Positions 36,915 through 48,162 of a DNA stretch of 64,000 nt are shown one piece after another. The translations under genes were made by a program, and so were the position numbers. The notes under the pieces are model-generated. The model did not search any database, was not told the DNA's origin, and saw only the letters and a list, made by a program, of their open reading frames with translations. The first letter of the stretch is position 1; each line of letters opens with the position of its first letter. Origin of the DNA: Xenopus tropicalis (lineage: Eukaryota > Chordata > Amphibia > Anura > Pipidae); assembly GCF_000004195.4 (NCBI RefSeq), contig NC_030683.2:70651764-70715763 (forward strand), read 5' to 3'.

Positions 36915-38098
36915 TTATTACAACTTACTTTTCACCTATTTTATAAATAATATACATATATGAGAAAATATTGTAATTTTCTTATTCAGACTTGCAACGT
37001 GGCCCTCCAGTAAGGTTCTGCTAAATGTAATATACTGTATGTGACCATTGCGGTTCTAATTCTGTTACTGAAATTTATACTGTGGTATATCTTGATGCAT
37101 TTAGCTGCCCACAAATTGCTGGGTTATTCACTTTTATTTGCAGGCTGAGAATTTGGATTGCATGTGACTGAGTGGTCAGTATGTGGGCAAGATATTAAGG
37201 TCACTATACTTATATCACCATTGCTTGTGCTTACTTCTTTGACTGCAATGGAACAAAAATTTCATTGACTATGTCATGGAGCTTTTTCTGCATATAATTT
37301 AAAGTACATCAATGCTACACCCCACAATGCACCATTTTCTTCCACAATGCACCATTTTCTTCTACAAAGCAATTGGGCCAAATGTACCACAGTTTGCCAA
37401 AATTGTTGCAAATGCACTTCGGTGCAGGATGCAATTGCGTAAATATTTTTAAAGTCTTCCTGGCATCAATTGTAATGTTTGGTGTGCTAGTGATGTGTGT
37501 AGTGAGTCTATTGACACAGGGGCTGAGGAAAACCTACAGTCTGGTCTGGAAGCAGCAGCAGCTCTGGTGTTCCCCTGCGCCATTAGGTACAGCAGTGCCT
37601 GATTTGGAAGGAAAGGCCAAAAGGTCTAAGCGGCATCAAGCACAACAATATGGAAGTACAAAGAGCACATTTTGATGCAAGTACCTTAAATGAAAGTGGC
37701 TTTAGTCTCAGTTCTCTGTGGGGGAAAGCGCAAGCTGCCAATTGTGCTTGCAGACATAAATGAGCCCTTATTTGTTAACAATCCAAATGCTCTGTCTACT
37801 TGGCAAATTTCACAAACTAGTGACAGCCCAGACGGAAGACTGAGAAATACCCTTATAATAAGCAGCTCACAGCCTAACAGCCTCTAGCTAGGACGTATTA
37901 GTTTATACAGAGGGCTTCTCTGTGGACTGGGGATTTGTTTTTCATTATGTTCAGCTAGAGAAGCATACTTTCAATTTAAGATTTTACCCTGTGTAGAGCA
38001 ATAAATAACAAACTATACACATTTCTTTAAACTAATGTTCATAAAGGGGATAGTAATAATATACAGTACTTCTACTTGTGCTTTAAAAAATACATTAA
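36915..38098. other. Intronic stretch without a recognised feature
   Basis: No supported feature. A 20-bp word, ACAATGCACCATTTTCTTC, is duplicated directly near 37324-37360. Confidence 0.5.
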
Positions 38099-38548
38099 GG
38101 GGGATTTACTAATGCTCAATTTTTTCACAATTTGTTTTTTTTTGGCGACAAAATATGATTTTGTCACAGAAAAAAACATGATTTTTTCATGATTTATGAT
38201 GCGACAAAATTGCAGAAAACCTGAAAGCAAAAATATGCCATCTTAAACCTGCCTGGATCTTGTACAAATCCATGGCAAATGTCATTTTTACAATTGGAAA
38301 ATCTTTCTTTGCTGCATGGTTTTAACGGTTTTTGGCTTTTTCTTGACCCTGTCATTTGTATGACAATACAAAAAACTTGCTGTTTTTGTGCAGCAATATG
38401 AACAAGTGCTTGTGTTTTTTTCTGCGTCTTTATTCATTTGTGTTTTTTCTATACAGCTCTTTCGATAAATGATTGACATTCACAGAAATTAGTAGTGGTT
38501 TCAAAAAACTCTAAAACCAAGAAAATCTGAATGTTAATAAATGCCCCC
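38099..38548. mobile_element. Palindromic MITE, GGGGATTTACTAATG ends
   Basis: Ends GGGGGATTTACTAATG and TTAATAAATGCCCCC are inverted. The inner words CGACAAAATATGATTTTGTC and similar make it self-complementary. It is a relative of the other 'lacks-G, TTTACTAA' palindromic families in the window. Confidence 0.7.
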
Positions 38549-39137
38549 TTTGTGTATTGTATACAGAGCTTTTCTTAGTGCTCCTCATAATTTGACACAG
38601 CATTATTAACCAGTTCTACCAAGTATCCCTTCAAGCTCTAATCTATGTCTTTGTTTCTGTGTTTGGAAGAGTGGCATAAAGAATTCAAATGATAATGTTA
38701 GGGCATTTGTGATGCCTTACTAATTAGCCAAGAACAGATAGCAAAGATGCCTAACTTCTTTCAGCCACTTCTGTGCTGAAACTAATGCTGGCTGCACAAT
38801 GCATGATTTAATTCTAAATTTCAAACAACTTATCCCCTCTCTGTGTAGTTTTCTTACTGCTGGTTTTGTTTTCTGCTAGCTATTTAATTGTAATTAAACT
38901 CCTGCTGTTGATAAGAGAGCATGAGTAGAAGGAAAACAATATCACATTGCAAAACACGGCAAGATAAAACCAAGTGGCGCATTCCTCATCCTGGCTCGCT
39001 GTGATGCCACTAGCATATCTCCTTACTGCTACCCCTTACTTGTTATTGCATTATCTCAGTGTGAGTGTTATTTTGGGACTGAACAACAACTGTAATAAAG
39101 GAAATCTGCAGATATGTGTAAGGGGATGATATTTCAT

Positions 39138-39174
39138 GCATTGCCAAAGATGGCTCATGCATCTTTGGCAATGC
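39138..39174. repeat. Perfect 15-bp-arm hairpin
   Basis: GCATTGCCAAAGATG and its exact complement are separated by seven bases. It abuts the TTAA of the next MITE. Confidence 0.9.
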
Positions 39175-39175
39175 C

Positions 39176-39602
39176 TTAAAGGAACAGTAACACCAAAAAA
39201 TTAAAGTGTTTTCAAGTAATTAAAATATAATGTACTGTTGCCCTGCACTGGTAAAACTGGTAAGTTTGCAACAGAAACGCTACTATAGTTTATATAAATG
39301 AGCTGCTATGTCAACACGGGGGCAGCCACTGAAGCTGGGAAAAAGGAGAAAAGGCACAGGCACATCGCAGATAACAGATAAGCTTTGTAGAATATAATGG
39401 GGTTTTATCTGTTATCTGCTAAGTAACCTGTGCCTTTTCTCCTGTAAATGGCTGCCCCCATGGCTACACAGAAGCTTTACTTATATAAACTATAGTTGTC
39501 TTTCTAAGGAAAACACACCAGTTGTACCAGTGCAGGGCAGCATTACATTATATAGTAATTACTTTTATACACTTTCATTTTTTGGTGTTACTGTCCCTTT
39601 AA
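39176..39602. mobile_element. T2-type MITE, AAAGGAACAGTAACACC family, second copy
   Basis: TTAA at 39176-39179 and 39599-39602. The inverted ends AAAGGAACAGTAACACCAAA and the internal GATAACAGATAA match the copy at 24591-25015. Confidence 0.9.
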
Positions 39603-40127
39603 GTTAATTAGTATGACTTTTCATTTATAATATGATAAGTATATGAAGTAATAGTGTGGTAGTAAGGCTTAAGCACATGCTGTCATATAAAAAGTATTTC
39701 ATGGCATTTGGAGGCATTTGTATTTTTGTTGTTTTATAGTTTTTTGTAAACCAAGACCAAACTCATATTCACAAATGTCAGTCAACACAACTTGCAAATA
39801 TAAATGTAAGTTTCAGAAAATCAAATGTTCAAGATCAAAAAATTCAGATTTCAACCTATTTTTCAATTAGATTTTCCAAGAATAATTTGAAATGTGGCGA
39901 AAATAAAAGGTAGAACACAATTAAGTTTTGATTTTCATCTTAACTAGGTGCACATTCGAGATTTTCGAGGTTTCGAATACTAGTATTGTAATATAATGGG
40001 CTTCCTAAATAGCCTACCTTTGGCTTATTGAGGCATACGCTGTAACTGACACACATGGCTCAGACAAATGGGAAAGCAAAAATGCTTTTGACTTTGTGTC
40101 TTGCTTGGTCTGTTTTTATTCTAGTTA

Positions 40128-41390
40128 AATATAATTGGAGGGAGGCAGTTGAGATTTGACTCTACTTGAAAGCTTATAACTCTTTAGTTGTGAAGCAGAA
40201 TAATGAAGGGCTCTGAAAGACAGGATACTAATTTTGTATTTAATGCGCCACTTGACAGAAAGCCAGAACCCAGATTTTGGTAGTGAGGTGAAGGGGAGTG
40301 ATTTAGATGTGGGTGAGATCAAAGGAGCATCAGCAGTGAGGATTTAATTTAGTGGGTGGAGATGTGATTCAGGGAGACCAGCTAGTAATATGTTACAGTA
40401 GGAAGGGGCATGTCTTCGCAATGTGTCTTAGAACAAAGTGGCAAGGTGACACCCAGACACCTGCCTTGGGCTTGGGGGATTGTATGTAGGGTGACATTTT
40501 CAACTGTAATGTTAAACAGAAGGAGGGGACCAGAATTTGGTGGGACTATAAGCATATCAGTCTTGGACATGCTAAGCTTAAGGTGGCAAGTGGCCATCCA
40601 AGGTGCAGCAGCAGTAAAACATTGAGTGATTTTTTCCTGAATAGCAGGGTTGAGATCATTGCAGGAAAGGAAGATCTCTCTGTCATCTGCATAAAGATAA
40701 TAGTAGAAGACAAAAGATTTAATGAGGTCACCAAGAGCGAGAGAGATGCAAAGAGAGAAGAGCAGAGGCCCTAGTCACTGGTCCTTAACAGCATGTATAT
40801 GGTTGATGAGCTTTGTTAGAGCTGTTTGAGTAGAGTGACCTGTGTAGGTCTAGAAAGGGGTCTAGAAGATGGTTAGTATGCAGAAAGTTCAGCAACTGGT
40901 TGGAGAAAATCTGCTCAAGAAACTTGGAATGGAAAGGCAGGAGTGAGATTGGCCTATAGTTATCGAGGGAAGTCAGATCAGAGGAAGGCCTCTAGAGCAT
41001 AGGTATGATTCATTTTCAGTGACTGGGAGGAAGGAGTCAAAGGATGCTCTAGGAAGTCATCCAGTAGGAGAGAGCGGCAGTGATAGGACAGAAAGAATGT
41101 GATCCATGCTTCAGAGAATTCAGAAAGGAAAGAAGAGGGTGATGAAAAAGGTTGGAGGTAGATTACAACCACCTGAAGTCTGAGGGGGAGAGTAGATATG
41201 AATTTCAGTATGTACTTCAAAAAAGGAGACTGATAAGAAATATAAAATGGGAGTGGTTTGAATTTGTGGAAAAAACAGGACCAATTCCTCCAACTCTGCC
41301 CTCTGTGTGTGCTGTGTGGGTAAAGTAAAGAAAAATGTTCTGTTAAGTCTTTCCAGCTGAGAAGCACACCTGGGTTTACCTTCATTTCCT
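40128..41390 (-). pseudogene. L2-type LINE remnant, endonuclease and RT fragments
   Basis: Read on the minus strand from 41390 downward. An endonuclease part gives QVVVIYLQPFSSPSSFLSEF and SLLLDDFLEHPLTP. RT parts follow: NYRPISLLPFHSKFLEQIFS, LGPLLFSLCISLALGDLIKS, FVFYYYLYADD (the catalytic box), LKLSMSKTDMLIVPPNSG, and a tail with VKWRIKYKISILSFRALHY. This is the block order of L2-type elements. Frames are broken in several places and the region between endonuclease and RT is shortened, so it is inactive. It lies in the same transcriptional orientation as KIRREL3. Confidence 0.85.
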
Positions 41391-41897
41391 AATCAAGTCA
41401 GTTGAAACTGCAGGAGGAGATCATAGGTGTTTTTTCAGCTGGCAGACATACATAGTGCTGAAAAGTGCCCCATGTGATATTAGCCTTAAACGGGCAACAT
41501 ACCCCCTTGTTATACAAGAGTTCATTAATTAGGGCTTGTGCTGAACATATGTTTTGCCAATTATTTTAATCACAAAAAAAGTATGGTTTTGTTATTTCTT
41601 GAGCTAAACATGGGAACAGGGAAACTGAAGCTACTATGTTTGGTCCTTGAGGGGTAAGTAATTCAATTACTGGTGCAAAGATAATTCCCTTATCTAATGG
41701 CCCCCTGCTAACAAAACAGTCACAGAAAAGTTGAAGGGCGGGGGTTTTATACTAGTAATCTGATTATGTACCTTGAATCCAAGTGATGGAGCTACCTATT
41801 AAAGTGGAAATTCTGTAGATCTTATAAAAAAACATATCCATTAGTCTTAATTTACTGTGTTTTTGCATTATTTTTTGTCCTATCAATTGCTGCTAAA

Positions 41898-42161
41898 TAG
41901 TCATGGGCAAATTTATTCGCCAGGAATGGCGAATTTCGACATTGGAAGACAAAATCCGGCATGTAAAAATTCAACGCACAATATAAAATTGTCGCCTGTG
42001 TAAAGAAAAAAAATAATGCCCATGCCAAAAAAAAAGTTACGCGCATCATTTTTTTTACGTGACTTTTTTTATGTTGCCCAACAATTTTTTCTTACGTGCA
42101 ACATCTGAAAGATTCGCAACATTTTCAGCTAAGCTGAATGGGACAGATTTGCTTATCACTA
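41898..42161. mobile_element. MITE, TAGTGATGAGCAAA family, diverged copy
   Basis: Begins TAGTCATGGGCAAATTTATT and ends GCTTATCACTA, with GGCGAATTTCG and TTACGTGACTTTTTT inside. Better copies are at 47838 and 55144. Confidence 0.65.
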
Positions 42162-42828
42162 CTGCTAAAGCATAAAATAAAAAATGGGTTCTGGATTTTA
42201 GTTGTTTTTATTTCTTAACCTTTGCTTCAGAGCCTTTACTATTTGCTTTAAATAATTGAAACAACACTGTATTAAGAAATGAAGACTATCAAACCATCAG
42301 CTATGTACTGTATCTAAACCTGTATCTTAAAAGACAAAACACAGGCAGGGTAACAGCAAAGCTTGTACCAGCTCTAGTATCCCACAACAGATGTTTGCTT
42401 TCACATAGGTGACTGGTAAATTCTACAGGCTGTTTAGCTGCAGTACACCTATGGGGAAATGAAAAAAAATAAAATGTGCCTTTTGTAAAGCAATATTCTT
42501 TATTGGACAGTCACTGCATTACTAGTTGTGCATACATCATGTTCAAGACCTGCATATTTTTGGCACAAATATAATGGCTTTTAAGTTTGTGTTGCTTCAG
42601 TAAATAATGTTTCAAAATGTGTATGTAATTTATAGGTAAGTCTAGTCAGAGTAGTGACTAACCCATGTCTACCCTCCTGCCAAAAAATCTTCAGAGGAGC
42701 CCTGCACACACAGCAACACATTGGCCAATACATTTGGGATACAGTGTCCTGTTTTCTGCTTGCTATCCACTGATGTAATGTGTCCTGGTAAGTGTACTTT
42801 AAAGTATAGTTAGTTTATGATCTCATAC

Positions 42829-42955
42829 CATTTACTGTCAGAGAGATATCTCGCTCCCCAGCACCGACACGTGGCACCACAGCTCGGCAGACATACTTCC
42901 CAGCATCTTCTTGCCGAACATTTTTTAATGTTAACGTGTTTTCATTACTGAGTAC
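42829..42955 (-). CDS. kirrel3: KIRREL3 internal exon, second half of Ig domain 4
   Basis: A 127-bp minus-strand exon with a TTCACAG acceptor and a GTATGAG donor. It starts in phase 0 and encodes 42 residues beginning [15 protein letters not shown], with the classic Ig F-strand motif DAGKYVC and the ending [15 protein letters not shown]. One base (G) of the glycine codon is left for the next exon. RVGAGER is characteristic of KIRREL3; the KIRREL1 counterpart reads differently (RIGVAER type). The next exon in transcript order is 17.15 kb away (25575-25675). The open reading frame can be read upstream of the acceptor as far as an ATG, but that part is intron and should not be annotated as coding. 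Confidence 0.95.
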
Positions 42956-43209
42956 CTGTGAAGCATCGAGACAATCTTTTTTAAAGGTTTCTCCAATAGT
43001 TTTGAATTTACCTAACACAATATAATGTGCACGTTATAACAGTAAAGTCATCTTTTTCAATCATCTTTAGAGGATATGTTTTTCTTATGCTAGGTGAAAA
43101 AATAAAATGTTGGTAAATAACGCTGATGGATTGTCCACTCTTCTGTCTAGAAGAATGTCCAAAGTCAAGGTCAAGCAGTCAGCTTTCTTACTGCATTTAA
43201 TCACTTTAA

Positions 43210-43696
43210 GGGGCACATTCATCAAAGTACAACAGGTCCGAATACAAAAAAAATTGTATTTTTTTTAAAGGTTACAATTTTTGTGTATTTCTGCGACTTT
43301 TTCATATTTGCACGACTTTTTCGTACTTTGCGACAAAAAGCTTGACAAAAAAGCGCAACAAAATTGTATTGTCGTGCAGAGTACGAATATTTCAGATTCA
43401 TTCAAGCTTCTGTATTGTGACTTTCCTTGGGGCAGGTTGGAGCTGCAGAGTGCCATTGAGTCCTATGGGAGGCTTCCAAAATCATGCACAGAATGATCAA
43501 AGTCGGAAAGGTTTTCCTACAGTTTCCGATTGTTCAGATACAAACAAATCGTACTTTTCAGACATTATACGATAAGATATGTTTTTTTTGTATTTTAAGA
43601 TACAAATTTTTCATACTTAAAAAGTACAATACAAAAAAATCGTATTTAATATAATTTTTTTGTATCGTGCTTTTTGAAAGTACGAAAATCTGCCCC
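43210..43696. mobile_element. Palindromic MITE, GGGGCACATTCATCAAAGTAC family
   Basis: It starts GGGGCACATTCATCAAAGTA and ends AAAATCTGCCCCC. The unique middle CAGAGTGCCATTGAGTCCTA is shared with the copy at 60949-61408. It lies in the short intron inside KIRREL3 Ig4. Confidence 0.85.
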
Positions 43697-43759
43697 CAAG
43701 AATGCCATCTGCTTTCTGTTCAGTACATCATATTCTATATCCATATGAATGAGTATGAG

Positions 43760-44035
43760 CAGTGTCGGGCTGGGACCCCAGGGGCCCACCAGAAAACCTT
43801 AGCCCATAGGCCCACTCCCCAAACAATTCTCCTTTCATCTCCCAACCTCTTTATTCTCCTAGTATCTTTAATTTACATGCTAGCATCTATTCTTACATCT
43901 ATTTCTCCTCTTTGTTCCCATTCAGAAATAGGGAATGACCATGAAACAGGCCAAATGGTCAGGAGCAGAAGGGCCCACTGACACCTGGGCCCACCGGGAG
44001 TTTTCCAGGTATCCTGGTGGGCCAGTCCGACACTG
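43760..44035. mobile_element. hAT-type MITE with intact 8-bp target duplication
   Basis: Inverted ends CAGTGTCGGGCTGGGACCCC and the complement of GGTGGGCCAGTCCGACACTG. AGTATGAG at 43752-43759 is repeated exactly at 44036-44043. An 8-bp duplication with CAG-starting ends is diagnostic of hAT. The insertion is probably fairly recent, given the exact duplication. Confidence 0.92.
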
Positions 44036-44272
44036 AGTATGAGTAAACACTTGGGTGTAATGCAGGTAGATTTTCCAACCTGACATCGACTTCTGGTCAT
44101 GGATCAGATGAGTGATTGCTTGCAGATATAGAGTTTGAGCTTCACACTATTTAGATTTTGCAAGCTACCCTATATGTGATATCAGGAGACTGAAGCCTTT
44201 GCTTTAACATTTTAACCAGGAAATTATAGAAAAAAATGAAATCTTTTAAGATAATAGGGGGTCAGAACCTAC

Positions 44273-44400
44273 CACGCCCGAGCCACGCTTCATCCATACA
44301 ATAGTGAGTGAAGGGTTACCGATCCAAGCACAGTGAAATGTTGCATCTGATCCAAGGTCTACAGTGATAGATTCTGGTTCTGATGACATTCGAGGCCCAA
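44273..44400 (-). CDS. kirrel3: KIRREL3 internal exon, first half of Ig domain 4
   Basis: A 128-bp minus-strand exon between a TTTTCTGCAG acceptor and a GTAGGT donor. Two bases complete the codon begun in the previous exon, and 42 codons follow, starting [18 protein letters not shown]. The B-strand cysteine (ATFHCAW) and the following tryptophan region ([13 protein letters not shown]) are the first half of a C2/I-type Ig domain. The exon ends in phase 0 after GSGV and continues with VLSNEN in the next exon, matching the GSGVVLSN junction expected of KIRREL3. The intron separating it from the next exon is only 1317 bp and carries two MITEs. No stop or frameshift is present, so it looks functional. 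Confidence 0.95.
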
Positions 44401-45772
44401 CTGCAGAAAATGGAGACAGCAAAAAGTTATTTACCAAATAGAATTTTGCTCATTCAGGGAAACAAAACAGTGTATCTTTATACATGCAGTATCTAAATAT
44501 ATCTTTTGTCTTACTGCTAATTTTGTTATATTTTTGTGATATTGCTGTCGAAGGTGAGTTTAATGAAAACAGTTGTTATTCCAATATTTAAAGGGATATT
44601 GTTATGATTTTTATAGTCTAGTTTTTAATTACTAAATTACACTGTTTGCAAATAATTTACAATAATTCACTCTACCATTTAAAATGTTCATTTTTGAAAC
44701 AACAAATGTATTTTTTTTGCTGTAATATTAGTGTGTAGGCAGCCATCTCTGTGCATTGTGTCTGCGCACCAGATCAGCGCACCAGAGGCCACCCCTTTCA
44801 ACAAAACTTTCATTTGAAGCAGCGTAGGTGGTCTTTCACGGTGAGGGCAGAGAGGTTGTAGAATGCTCTTCAATCTGACATAGTGAGGGCAGATTCTGTT
44901 AATGCCTTTAAAAGGCATGATATATATAGTTTATGTTTGTGAGTGTATAGATAGGTCAGTATAGGTTTGTGTGTGTGTCAGGTTCATTCATAAGGGTTAA
45001 ACTTGAGGGACTCTGGTCTTTTTTCAACTCAACTTAACTATGTACCTACGTAATTATGTGTCCAAAATTGTCCCAAACTACATATAGCTTGAAAATACTT
45101 TAAGCCAAAATGGGCTTTTTTCCCAATGGTGTTACCAGACATACTAACCAAAATTCTGTGTTTTATTTTCATTTTGATAAAAATACCCCAAAGGGGGAGT
45201 GGTATAATTGCTCTCTCATATTTGCTAAAGAGGCAGTTCTTTCTGGTACTCTGCAGGGTTTCACTACTAATTGGTATGTCCCCTGTAATGGGCAGATCAT
45301 TAGCAGAAGCTCATTATGAAAAGCAAATACTGCTGGGTGCCATAATAGCTGTATTTTTGTGTTTTATTACATTTTGGATTTTTTATATTCCATCCTTTAT
45401 TTAACCCATTTACTTTAAAGAGAACATCGACTGCTAACCCCCAAAAATTTGTAAATTAGAATTATATTTCCAAACGTAATAGTAAAATAATCTTCTCTTT
45501 TTTGATATACAAGTTCATAAAACAACGCTGTAAAATACATTAGGTGAAAAACAAACAATGCAGCAGACAGACAGAACAAGAGGTCGAGAACTCTGCCAGT
45601 AATGGTAAATAATTGGCAATAATGAGAAGAAAGATGTATCTCTGTATTTTTCTGCTCTTAGTCATTCACTTTGTACTTCTGTTCCTAAGTATAATAATGG
45701 GAGATTGAAGTATTTACATACCCACACAAAATTTAAAAAAAAAATGTAATTTGTAAAACTATAATTTCTTAC
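44401..45772 (-). other. kirrel3: KIRREL3 intron between Ig3 and Ig4 exons
   Basis: A 1372-bp intron bounded by GTAAGA and TTTTCTGCAG on the minus strand. It contains a fragment of a T2-like repeat beginning near 44589 (TTTAAAGGGATATTG) and a CR1 3'-end fragment at about 44765-45050. The rest is unremarkable AT-rich sequence. Confidence 0.85.
44765..45050 (+). mobile_element. CR1-type LINE 3' fragment
   Basis: Contains AGAGGCCACCCCTTTCAACA, CTTTCATTTGAAGCAGCG, GCAGATTCTGTTAATGCCTT and the terminal AACTCAACTTAACTATGTA. This is the 3' end of the CR1 family, here in plus orientation, inside the 1372-bp KIRREL3 intron. Confidence 0.78.
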
Positions 45773-45921
45773 AGTATACATCCACAGTTCTGCTGACATT
45801 TGTACTGCCCAAGGCATTTGTAACCTCACAGGACACTGGCTCAGTGAAGAAGGAAAAGTCAACAACAGTTTCATAGGTTTCGTCCGTCACCTCTTTGAGA
45901 ATCTGGCCACCTTTTGCCCAC
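45773..45921 (-). CDS. kirrel3: KIRREL3 internal exon, second half of Ig domain 3
   Basis: Read on the minus strand, this 149-bp exon follows a TTTTAG acceptor and ends at a GTAAGA donor. It enters with one base completing a codon, then encodes 49 residues beginning [10 protein letters not shown], and leaves one base (T) of the next codon. It contains the F-strand cysteine of an Ig fold in [21 protein letters not shown] is a possible N-glycosylation sequon. From knowledge of the family this is the C-terminal half of Ig3 of KIRREL3 (NEPH2), a single-pass adhesion receptor of the IRRE/nephrin group that acts in homophilic and heterophilic cell recognition in neurons and kidney. The leftover T joins TT of the next exon to give the F of the expected VYFGPRM junction. 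KIRREL1 and KIRREL2 fit less well here. The exon encoding the first half of Ig3 should lie at higher coordinates; I did not find it before 64000. Confidence 0.94.
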
Positions 45922-46544
45922 CTAAAATTAAACAAAGCAAGACTTTGTGTAAACAACTCACCAAATCAAACTTTTTTTTCCCGGTAAACAAGAACACAAT
46001 GTAATCAAAACAAGTATCATACTATGAAAACACATTCATTTGCAACATCTGATACATGTCAAACATTAAGAAATTTGACAGCAATTTAGCTAATCCTGAA
46101 TTCCCCATTATGAACTTAAAGACAATATATTTCAGTTGCAAAATTCGATATAACTATTTTGTGTTACGCAAACAGGAAATATGTTCATATTTATATTTTA
46201 TATTGCCTAATATCTGAAGCATTGCAGACTAACCCACAAAAGAATGCACAAGTGAGGATTTTACTTTGAGTATTCATAGTTGTTCTATTATAATATTCAC
46301 CTACAGTATAACAAATGTGATTATTTCTGATTACAGTTATGCATTTATAAGACTTTTTCCTTAGAAATACCTGTATAAAATATGTGCTCTTAGGCTTATT
46401 TATTTTTAAAAATGGCTGAGCCTTTGTTGTTGATGTGGCAGCCTAAGACCCAAAACAGCAGAACAAATACTACATATATTTGCTTAAGGCCAGTAGGCGC
46501 TAATGTTATCAACACAGTCTTCTCAAACAACAATGGACTGGCCA

Positions 46545-47040
46545 CTTACATAGTTACATTGGGTTGAAAAAAGACCAAAAAAAAAAAGAGTCCATCAAGT
46601 TCAACCCTTCCAAGTAAACCCAGCACACACAAACCTATACTGACCTATCTATACACTCACATACATAAAATATATACCGTACATCAATACTAAGGGGCCG
46701 ATTCATTAAAACACGAGTTCGAATCCCGAATGGAAAAATTTGGATTGAATATGATAATTTCTGAAGATCGCAAATATCACGAAAATGCTAACAAAAAAAT
46801 TGTATTAGTCACGATAATATCGTATTGGCGACCTGAAAGTCACAAAATTTTCATACAAAACAATTGTAAACAGTGGCAGAACCTTTCCGAATTGTTCGCG
46901 CAAGCATACGAAAAAATCGGTGAAAATACGCTCAGAGCATAGATTTTAGTATCACAATAGCCTTGCTTATAATGCTTGTTCAAGAACTCATCCAAGCCCC
47001 TCTTAAAGACATTATTGCTGTTGAGAAATGTTATTTTTTT
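46545..47040 (-). mobile_element. CR1-type LINE 3' fragment, antisense, interrupted
   Basis: 46545-46693 (ACATAGTTACATTGGGTTGA, then TCCATCAAGTTCAACCC) and 46939-47040 (AGATTTTAGTATCACAATAG, then TCATCCAAGCCCCTCTTAAA) are the two parts of one antisense CR1 3' end. A truncated palindromic MITE lies between them. Confidence 0.75.
46694..46938. mobile_element. Truncated palindromic MITE inside CR1 fragment
   Basis: It starts GGGGCCGATTCATTAAAACA with CGAGTTCGAATCCC, as in the GGGGCTGATTTACTAA family. The expected CCCC terminus at the other side is missing, so it is truncated or highly diverged. Confidence 0.65.
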
Positions 47041-47837
47041 AAATGTTAAGAAAACAACCTGCATCCCAGACCTTCATCTGAATCCAATTACTTTTTGAAT
47101 GTGCTCTACCACATGTGAAAATAGAGGCAGTTTAATATATACTTCTAAATAAATATTAATATTTTTGCTATTGCAAATGGAATAAAGAAAATGATAATTT
47201 ACTTGGAATTAATTAAATCATTTTACGCAGACTTTGTGAAAAGTCCAAGTATCTGCAATTTCTGAACAAAATAACATTTTCAATTGTTAAAAGGCATAAA
47301 CGGAACAGTTCTGCTTTTCTAAAAAATGAAAATGAGATCTTTATGTATTAATATGAGAATTTATATAACATCTTTGAGCTGGAAAACCATCATTCTGCTG
47401 GCAGGGTGCAGTCAAAAGAATTAGAGATACAGGCTTAATGGGATTGTTAGATGCAGATAGATTTGAGAGAGTTTACAGACATGATCCCTTGGCTGAATTC
47501 CACAGAAGGCATTCACCTAAAAAAAAACCTAATGAAAGGTTCAGTATGAAAACATACAGATGAGGAATTTGAGTCGATTAAACTGAATTCTTTTTGTCAA
47601 CATTTGTACAATAATATGACTGTATCATTCAAGCGATGCCTAATACCAGAATGTAATTTGTCACTCTATACTTCTTACTCTGCAAAATTCAGTTAATGAA
47701 TGCGTTAATGGGAAACTAAGCCTAATTTATATGTTCAGTTTATGGAGCTTTTCTTTTCTCTCAAATAGACAGTAAGTATGCAGTCATATCTCTTTGTTTT
47801 GAAGTATCCTTGGCATATTTACAATTGCAGTTATAAA
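47041..47837. other. Intronic stretch without a recognised feature
   Basis: No exon of KIRREL3 or named repeat detected. Confidence 0.45.
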
Positions 47838-48162
47838 TAGTGATGAGCGAATCTGTCCCATTTCTCTTCGACCAAAAATTTGTGAAACTGCTGAAAAATG
47901 TGTGAAACAGCAAAAAATTAGCAAAACAGACGACTTTTTTTTTACTTGTGACAATTTTTACACAGGCAAAATTTTTTACACACAACTTTTTTTCTTACTC
48001 CAAATGCATTAAAGTCAATGGGCGTTTTTTTGCTGTGACTTTTTTGTCTGCGAATTTTTATGCGGTGAATGTTTGCTGCAGTTTCGTGAAAAAATTTGCC
48101 AATGGCAAAATGCTGAATTTTTAGGCAAATCCATGCATGGTGAAAACATTTGCTTATCACTA
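47838..48162. mobile_element. MITE, TAGTGATGAGCGAATCTG family
   Basis: Starts TAGTGATGAGCGAATCTGTC and ends with the inverted TTTGCTTATCACTA. The inner words are GTGAAACTGC and CATTAAAGTCAATGGGCG. A common Xenopus non-autonomous family. Confidence 0.8.

Larger units (their letters stand above)
25676..42828 (-). other. kirrel3: KIRREL3 intron between Ig4 and Ig5 exons
   Basis: A 17153-bp intron. About 40 percent of it is one piggyBac-like element; CR1 and L2 remnants and several MITEs make up much of the rest. The stretches 34300-36442 and 36915-38098 hold nothing I recognise. Confidence 0.85.
42956..44272 (-). other. kirrel3: KIRREL3 intron within Ig4
   Basis: A 1317-bp intron splitting the Ig4 domain, with a GTAGGT donor and a TTCACAG acceptor on the minus strand. 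It carries a palindromic MITE (43210-43696) and a hAT-type MITE with intact target duplication (43760-44035). Confidence 0.85.

Noticed and set aside
43265..43575. Paired frames with SCRVPLSPMGGFQNHAQ, also seen near 61052-61396
   Set aside because: Both lie in the same palindromic MITE family. The similarity is that of the DNA repeat, not of a gene.
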